A stretch of DNA of 64,000 nucleotides from Lineus longissimus (Eukaryota; Nemertea; Pilidiophora; Heteronemertea; Lineidae): positions 11,784,109 through 11,848,108 of the forward strand of contig NC_088325.1 in the NCBI RefSeq assembly GCF_910592395.1. Reading direction: 5' to 3'. The notes under the pieces are model-generated. The model searched no databases. It was not told the DNA's origin and worked only from the letters and a program-made list of their open reading frames with translations. The position numbers and the translations under genes are program-made. How positions within the stretch are numbered: the first letter of the stretch is position 1; each line of letters opens with the position of its first letter. Shown piece by piece: positions 55,617-64,000 of the stretch.

Positions 55617-58600
55617 CTGAAAAATACCAAAGCATTTGCAACATAAGTCAAAGAACCCCAAACGACACACAATTACTCTTTATGTATTTCGTTTCTTTGC
55701 TCAGAAAGAAGTTGAACAAATCATTTTAATCAAAAAGGTTTCTGCTGAAATTAACTCGAGGAGAATGTAAATAATTGGTTAAAAAGGTTAGTAGCACAGT
55801 CAAAAGATTATTAGGGTTCTAAATCAATTTAAATAACTTTAATGAAAGTTCTTTCCTATCATTTAGATTTTCAAATAGGCATGGTATATCTATTGTTTTA
55901 AATGATTTCTTGCTAAACGAGAAAAAGTGGTTCTGAAAAAAGAAACAAGATGAACATATTCAAGAGGCCCTAATTACTACAACTTATTTGAGAGATCTCA
56001 CAAAGGTTAAGGTTTAAATGAATGGGAAAATATCATGATTATGAATTGTCATTCACTTTCAAACATCTTAAAGAGTGACAAGCTAGAAATAGTGGTTCCA
56101 TTAAGGAATCAGCCACAAACTTTAAGCGAAATTTACTAATACACTTTTAAGCTTGGCACTCAAAAGGCTTTTCAAATTCACTTCTCAAAGAGTTTACCCG
56201 TACAATAATCTGTTCCAAGAACATACATGTATTCAGTCGACTTATTCTCCAAAGTGAAGGTACCTTTGAAGAGGATCTCCACTGCATTGAAGTGATATTC
56301 AAATATCCTGACCTTGAAACCAGGGTCAAGGTCACTGGGCCAAGGGCACATGTCTATTATGGCCTGCTATACTACTACTTGGTCTTACTTTTCCACCAAA
56401 ACATGTAAAGTTTGGCAGGCAAACAAAGAAAAAGATAATATGATATTTATCTGATAATAATATTTAAGAATCATGGGCTACAGTTAGATATAATACCAAC
56501 AAGAGCGGGAAAAACTGTAGAAACAACACAGAAAAGTTTAAGAGTATTTAAAATTTCTGACATCCTCTACATTCTTCCCGAATACACATGCTGCCATCTA
56601 TCACCAACCTTAGATACTGGTAACCATGGAACCCAGGGTTGCCAAGAAAAAAGCCAGTTGCTATGGTCATCACAGTGGTTGCCATGCTGAGCATACCAAG
56701 GTGTTCAGTGTTTACTGTAACCGTGACAACACGAAATGACGAGAAGCACAGGGGGGTTAAAATTATCACCAAATTGAAAAAAAAGAGAAATTGAAGTTTG
56801 AGCAGAAAATAACAGAGTAGTAGTTTGCAAACAAAATTATAGGTGGCGAGGTTATCTGCAAAGCTTAAAGAACTAAAATTAGTTACAAATCAACAGAATT
56901 AAAGATCGAAAAAAATTGAAGAAACATAAAATGGTGAATGATGGGATTGCTTGTCTTCCATGCAGCGACACCTGTTGCGTAAAAATGTACCTAAAACGTA
57001 AACGCGATAATACGAATAATTTGATGCACAGAGGCATATGCAAAGGTACATATTACTGTGCGCCATTTGTTATGTCCAGTGCTCATGATCTGCTTTTATC
57101 ATCACCAAAACAAGTCAAGGTCAAGCTTGAACAAGGTCAAGGTCGAAGAAGGTCAAGGTCAGCATTTTTGGAAACAGTAAGGTGCAGAGAGTTTGGTTGG
57201 GCAGGAAATTATGGTTTCTCTTCAGGCAAGGTAGCAGGTGGCAAAGGACACAACAAATGATGGTGACACCTTTTGACAAAGATTTGAACTAACAGCTGAA
57301 ACATAGAATCTACAAAATGAATAAATTAAATAGAGAACAGTGCACTTGACCAATTGGTTTAGAGCTACTAATAAGTTTGAAATTGCAAAACTTATTTTTT
57401 TTGATTATATCAGACCAATGTCTCAAGTTCAGACAAAAACACGAAAAACTTGAATTTGCATGACAAGCAATTTAACATTTACGCAATTTTGCTCAAAATC
57501 TTTGTCTTTCACTTTGACAACGCTGTATGATAGCTGTTTTATCTGGCCAAGGAACGTAAATATGTAGTATGTTGTACAACGCAGTGTCAAGAATCATTGC
57601 GGACTTCTACAAAATATTCATTGGTAGCTCTGCGTCAATACACAAGAACAATATAGACCAAGCTTCCAAAATAAAGTCAAGCAGAGTTTGGGAGTTATTA
57701 GATTTCCATGCAATAATTACCATATTATAACCTGATTTACATTTCCCCATTCTGACAAAATATCATGAAGTTGTTGTTACAACATGACATGCAGTGTATA
57801 TCTATTGATTACTTCGCATCAAGTTGATTATTTGTGATACATTTGTCTTGGTGCGAATATGTGGGGGAATAGTTATTGGAAAGACAACTTATTGAAATTC
57901 TTACAAACTTTGTCTTTATTTTGGTGCTCAGCCAGGTACAATAGAACACAACCAAACAGTGTTGCTCCTGAAGTAACGACAGGAATATGAAAATAGCATT
58001 TATGACAACAAATTTCGAAATTATACACATCATCTTTTGAAATTTGGACGAAAACAGTGAAATCCTATCCATAATTGTCTGCATTGATGAGGGGAAACAA
58101 AGGGTTGTATCTGGGAGATGCAATTTTTATCACCAAATTCAACATTTCTTCTTTGTCTGCAGCACTGTGGTTTTTCGCACAGTACCATACCTATAAGCCT
58201 AAGAGACTTGAATTTCCATACTCTTGGTTTTGTACGCTCACTCATGCTATATGTAGACAATCCCCAATTTCATAATTAATAATTTGAGATAGGAATTCTA
58301 AAACATCCTGCTTGTCATGTTTCGTCCTTTTATAGCATATATCGACACAACATGCGCTATAAATTCTAACTTCGAAATCCATATCCAACATGAGTAATAG
58401 GAAGCAATATGCCCCCACTTGAGAATCTTATAATTTAAATAGTATGTCAAGATTGGATCGTCTTTAAAATTAAAGGAGTCTTTGCCCGGGATTTTTTTCA
58501 TTTTCATTTTAACAGCTCGAAATCTGGTTTGTGGTTCTGTCAGATAAATGCACAAATACATGTATATCATGTACTTCTTCTTTTTCAGCATTCATTCTGC

Positions 58601-61600
58601 ACTTGGAGGTATTATTCCACAGACTGTTCCTAATTCTCCAAGGCAATATCCGTTGGGCCACATGTAAAGTTGACAATGGAAACTATGGTCTTTGAGAAAC
58701 ATGAACTAAACCATTTTCACAAGCAGGGGCTGTTTATTTCATCACATAACACAAATTAAAAGGATATTCTGAACCATAGAACATCCCTTAAACACTTCCT
58801 TTAAATCAAATTGTACTGATCGAAACTCTCATGAAATATTCACGAGTTATTTACCTAAATTTATGCTGTGATGTCTTTGAGTGAATGTCCATGATGAAGT
58901 AGGTATGAAAAAAAACTTGTCTGACTTCTGTCCTCAAAGAACTACACTTCTCCTCCAAATTATAAAGTCAATGGGGTGATTTCAAAAGATATGTTCGGTT
59001 GGGAGATAGTTCTTACTTTTGGAGTGGATATTAGATTTAATAGGTTTAACCCACTGATTGTCGTTTGATACGGCAATACTTACACATGTTTAACATGTTG
59101 CTTCCTGATCAGGCCGTTTCATTTATAATGTTGGTCAAAAAGATTGTTCATACTCCAAACTGCTCTTGTTACTGCCAGCTGCCAGTTCTTTAATTAAACT
59201 TCTTTTGAAGAAAGGTCTGTTATTAACAATTTCATGCAACTCTTTCAAATATCACTTCTCAACCCAGCTTCACAATTCTTCTTTAATCTTCTTTCATAAA
59301 AGGCATATTTGAACTAACATGACTAATATGACTCTCATGCAACAGTTCTTAACTCCATTCCATAATCTGTGCTCACACAAATTCTTTTGCCATGTTTGAT
59401 GAAAAGTGTATTTGAATACAATCATTTTCATGCAACACTTTTCAACTCCATTTTATCGTACATTTGCCGTAAAAACATGTACAAAGACAGTACATCACAT
59501 CCAGCAAAATCCAACTGAAACGAACTTCTCCAATACGAGACAAGACAAGGACAACACACATCCTGAATTTCTTCAAGATTTCATCTTTGGCAACATTTCA
59601 ATCTTTAGGCAACATTACATTGTAAGTAATTCAAAGGGGGATATTTTTGTGTACTCTGAATTATTCTTGATGGAATCTTATCAAGGGAATTTTTATCTTT
59701 ATCAAACTTTGCAACTTATTATTCCATAAGAAAGCTCCTCAAAAACTCTTATAAAAAGGACTAAACTCCCCTCCTCATAAGAAATTGTAATATCTTCGAA
59801 AGTAAGACTTTATCAAGATCCAACATCACCGGTCATTCACTCCACTGTTTGGTTGTGCTCATTAACATAATATACGAATCACATGACACGCCGTGGCCAA
59901 TCAACGGTGACCTCAAAAAGTCACGTACGACCTTGAAGAAGTCGTGCATACTCACATATGTCTCGGCCAGGAAAATCACCTGTAAAAGTGTCGATTGGCA
60001 ATTGATTTGGGCACAGTTCCAGGGACCATAGGCTAAACCAGGTTGGGGGAAGGGGGCATCTTCTCAAGGCAAAGGGAACCTAAACACACACTTTGGGAGC
60101 TGCACATATGTAGATGACAGCCTTTTATTTCATTTTGGTTGATGGGAACAAAAAGGGAATTTTGAAAAGGGACTTCTCACTTCACAATGACACTGTTTTG
60201 GTCGCGATCTCTAACACATTCCTTGGTCACATGACATACAGATATAGTATAGTTTCACCGATCTAAGTCATTTTTAGGTCTATGAAACTAGAGTAAATGA
60301 TGCATGTACATGTTTGGTAAATGAGTGGCAGCGCTGAACATCAACTCAAGGTTTTCTTAAACAGTTAAGCTGTCTCTTAATAGTTGCTGAGGACTTGATT
60401 TGTATCCCTATGCCCCTGGCAATGCCTATGGTATCTAGGAAGGCAAATTAAAACAATTAAAGGGACGAGAGACATGCATTATTAGGGACAGGCATCTTGG
60501 AGAGTCACTCACATAATTTATTATAATACATGCATGATTCTTACCTAATTTGCATAAAATATGTAAATACATGCATGGAGTTGATAAATTATTCAGTTTT
60601 GATTGCAGAAAGGTACAGGATTGAGGGAAAGAATAGCCACCATCATATATTTATTCAGGGAACCAAAAGCTAGACTTTTATAGCAGATAGTCTTTGCCCA
60701 AAGCCACAAAACCAAAATCACGATAGGCGGTTTAGCACAACAACATATTTAGCAACATTTTATCGACATTATAATATAACCTCCACCACACCTCAATTTG
60801 CCACGGTTCAAACACCAGTATAGCATACAACTACCACCCTGCTGCCAAATACAATACCAAAAGTTCCAGAGATATGGAGAGAAGACTTAAATAGCCAAAT
60901 GACACACACCCGAAAAGGGCGATTACAAATACATGTAGTTTCTTGATTCCGATTATGCAAATTCAACCTTTTAAGTTGAGGACTTGCTTTTGCTAAGGAT
61001 GGGCCAGGAAAAAACTTCGAAAAAAATTCCACCAAAACAATGCTCACATGACGTTAAAAAAGTACTTCAAGACATCAGCGTGGTTTCTGAATTTGATCCA
61101 GTCAAAATTTGTAAGCAGGAGTTTAAATTCTGTATTCTTTTCTGGACTTATTTTTGGCATGAAAACGTACCGGCAGCAAAAATGGCACACCCACCATGCA
61201 CCTCACCATTCAAATCATGGAAGACATCATAGTAAGAACAATGCATTCATCAGTAGATTTCAACACAAAAAAGTGCCAAATTATTCAACATGAATTATTA
61301 TTTTGAGAACAGATATGTGCTTCATAGTTAGTGCTGAAATATTATGCCCCACATTTATGAAATTTACTATACATGTATCCACACTTATATTATCAAACAA
61401 ACCAATCAAAAAATTGATAATCAATCAGAAAATCACACTGGGATGTCATATTTAAGGGGATTTGCAATGAGGGGGTCCAGCAGTCGAAGTACGGAGAGGG
61501 TCTAGGAGTCACCATCTTGGAAAATCGTGCCTTGATAATCGATTAGATGCATTTCCTGTTGACTAGGTTTTTGTGCTCTTATGTTCATACGCTGGACCAT

Positions 61601-64000
61601 TGTGTATACCTGCCCCATTTCAATGTCATGATACTCCTTCATTGGCAGATATGACACTTGGAGAAAGAGGGGACACCCAGCCCGTACTTATGAAATTTCT
61701 TGTTCTTGTTCAGACGTCTGATGAGTAGTGGCTCTGGCATCCAAGTTGGCCCTCTTCCCGAGCATGTTCAAAAGGGTTAAGATTTCATGGTTTGATATAT
61801 TTATTGTCAAATTCAAAGATTTTTCTAAAAATTAGGGAGGGGGCTAGGCCAGGGGAGCCCCCAATGGATCCGTGGCTATCTTTATTAAAAGGGTACATTT
61901 CCAAGATTATAAATGCAGTGGTTAATTCAATTTTCTTAAACCAAGAATGGAGTGACATCACAAGCCTTTTTTCTTTCCATTCAATAAGGGTAACCGACCT
62001 TATCAAAATATCACATGTATACATACATGCATTTTTGGTTCTCAATCAAAATGGAGGTGGCGACATGAACTTGTTTTTCTCCTGTACACTGGTTATCGAG
62101 AAAAAAAGATCTCGTACCGAAATCAAACTGCCATGCGCAGAGTGAAAACTAAGCTAAATTTCAAGTGCAAAGTTCCAGCAAAATGCATCAATTTATTAAA
62201 TTAAGAGTGCAAAATATTTGTCAAAATGCATTTGGATATTTAAGTTCTTCAATCTATAAACAAAAGGCTGCCTAACTTACAACTTTCGTAGAGAGTCCCT
62301 GGCTCTATAAATAGATTACTCTCAAAATAAAATCTGCCATGCAAGTGTTAGACAGAAAATATGCAAAGGAGTAAAAATCATTGTCAGAGTTCTCCACTGC
62401 ACCATCAGGTGACACCACTGTTCCCTTGTGCTATTTATAGGCACCCATTATTCACATCTGGCATCTGGCTCCTTTTTCCACAACCAGCTGCTTTGGATTG
62501 TCTAGATCAATTTCAGGGAGATCCTGGATTCCGCGAATTTAGAGCCCCAGTACCTCAAATCAAAAACCCAGGTCATAATTTGAAATATTCTTTCTTCTTT
62601 CTCCTTAGAGCCAATCAGTGCAGTATAGCAGTCATGACATCACATGTCGGCACTATCAAATACCTCGGAGGTGACTCGCCGAGAAATTTTTGTGTACCGT
62701 ATATATTTCACGTTTCTCATGTTTGCAGACTATTCAATATAGCCGCAAAAAGCAAAATCTTATTGATATTATCGTTCCAGGGTTGTCAAAATATTATAGT
62801 AGTAGTACGCAAAAGTTGCAATTTCACAAAACTGTAAAGAAGTGGATGCTAAATTTTTCAGGTTTACAGTTTATTGCAAATTATCTGTGGAGAACACTGA
62901 CAAAGTAGGACTTGCTGAGAAAATTATTCAAATCCTGGTGTTAGATTAAAGCTTTGATAGTGTGGAAATGAAAAGGAGCAGTGTTAGTAGTAAATGTAGG
63001 ACAGTGAGTTTTGAAGAGCTTTCCAATGCGGAGGGATGCACATACATATTAGGCCCTTCAAAGTGTAATTGGATCGACTCTGCCTGATTCTTTGTATAAG
63101 ATCAAATTACAGAGCACTGCAAATAAGCATTTGTACTCATGATAAATTGTGATTATCGCAACCAATCATCATGTTGTCATTGTGACTTTGTATATTGCAG
63201 GGATAGTAATATCTCATTTGCAAAGCACTTAAGATAGCTTTCAAATCTTATTCAGTTCCAATTGAAAAGTTCACATGAGCCTATTTTAACCCATTTGGAC
63301 TGAAACAAAAAAAAAATTTCATGCACCATTTTTGTACCTTTAACATGTACTGCCATGTTAATAGTGGTAACTTTATTGGTGGTTTGTGACAAACTGTATA
63401 ATTTAATGGCAAGTTTAAATTTCAAACTAAAATCGTATGGCTTTTATTGACTATACATTTTTAAATCAGTCCCCTAAAATTCTATTTAATGTCATCTACT
63501 CTGTCTGTGGTATAAAACAACTGAATGCGTGTTAAACAATGTTAAATGGTCAAAACAGTAATCACGAGACAAGAGCGTACAGGACAAAATTAGGGTCATA
63601 TTTCACAGAAGCGAGAAGGAATGTTAGCTCATTTCAAGAAGAGAAGTGTTAATAAAATTATCATAACATAATATCCTGAACAGTATTCAGAGTAGATGAA
63701 GCCACAAATTACAAATATGTTGACAGAAAAATATTTTCTTCCAAATAAAATGAGATTATTTATTTATTGAATACACTTCGTCTGGTAGTTTTGTAAAAAT
63801 AGCGAACACAGGACGGATTTTCAAGAAAGTCAGTAGGCCTTTATAAAAGTGATTTTCGGAACTGATAAAAAATATACAGTCGTTCCTCAGAATTTGCAAG
63901 GTGTTGACACAATGTAATAATAATTGTGGCTGCAATTTTTCTGCATATTTACTATATGTATGTCATTTTAAAATTTTAGTCATAAACTACAAACGAACTG
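55617..64000 (-). other. Probable 5' intron of the Kirrel-like gene
   Basis: No exon encoding the first half of Ig1 or a signal peptide was found on the minus strand, and no other gene is seen. It contains a cluster of AGGTCA words near 57112-57162 and otherwise AT-rich sequence. Confidence 0.5.
57112..57162 (+). repeat. Cluster of direct aaggtca words
   Basis: Six to seven copies of (a)aggtca or close variants in about 50 bases, in direct orientation. The word is also the half-site of many nuclear receptors, but here it looks like a simple tandem repeat. Confidence 0.55.

Noticed and set aside
56147-56335. 62-codon minus-strand frame
   Set aside because: It has no Ig features, and the surrounding aaggtcaaggtca words suggest repeat sequence.
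56548-56772. Minus-strand frame with GFFLGNPGFHGYQYLRLVIDG, tempting as the missing Ig1 half of the Kirrel-like gene
   Set aside because: It resembles the GF.LG..PGF.RY motif of the family, but there is no core Trp, no Cys at the right place and no good donor in phase 1. The area is also rich in catggcaac/catggtaac words.
62361-62837. 158-codon plus-strand frame, the longest in the window
   Set aside because: It has no recognisable domain, odd composition and no coherent splice context; probably chance.

Overview
This is a eukaryotic window from an invertebrate animal. Coding sequence occurs only as short exons (80-255 bases) bounded by consensus gt/ag splice sites, separated by AT-rich introns of up to several kilobases and many small repeats. 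Bacterial features are absent. The two clear genes are immunoglobulin-superfamily (IgSF) cell-adhesion genes. The repeat landscape (short inverted-repeat elements, tRNA-derived SINE heads, many tacatgta-type words) resembles marine bilaterian genomes, perhaps lophotrochozoan. I cannot name the species.

Layout: (1) 478-18095, plus strand: the last 12 recognisable exons of a GPI-anchored adhesion protein with three Ig domains, one fibronectin type III domain, a Thr/Pro/Lys-rich linker and a hydrophobic C-terminal GPI signal. This is the architecture of Drosophila Klingon. The exons join without a break to 470 residues; the signal-peptide end is not visible. (2) 18096-45565: a repeat-rich tail-to-tail interval. 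It holds a 584-bp near-perfect palindrome, several inverted-repeat elements, minisatellites, a 0.94-kb tandem duplication carrying a tRNA-like SINE head, a run of four adjacent perfect hairpins, and a weakly supported cluster of minus-strand coding-like exons (33702-35200). (3) 45566-55616, minus strand: 12 exons joining to 616 residues of a Kirrel/NEPH/Kirre/Roughest/SYG-1 family receptor: the end of Ig1, Ig2-Ig5, a transmembrane helix, and a Tyr- and Pro-rich cytoplasmic tail ending in a class I PDZ ligand (T-N-V). (4) 55617-64000: no exon that I can support, most likely the long 5' intron of the Kirrel-like gene.

Both gene models keep one reading frame across every junction, and all but the first visible Ig domain of the second gene show both the Cys pair and the core Trp. 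Family knowledge says both products act at the cell surface in adhesion or recognition, one as a lipid-anchored protein and the other as a transmembrane receptor with a cytoplasmic scaffold-binding end. The most novel-looking observations are a 6-base in-frame microexon in the Kirrel-like gene, a piggyBac-like TTAA-flanked MITE, the CCACCGCGGTGG-filled palindrome, the four-hairpin cluster, and several inverted-repeat families with copies inside this one window.
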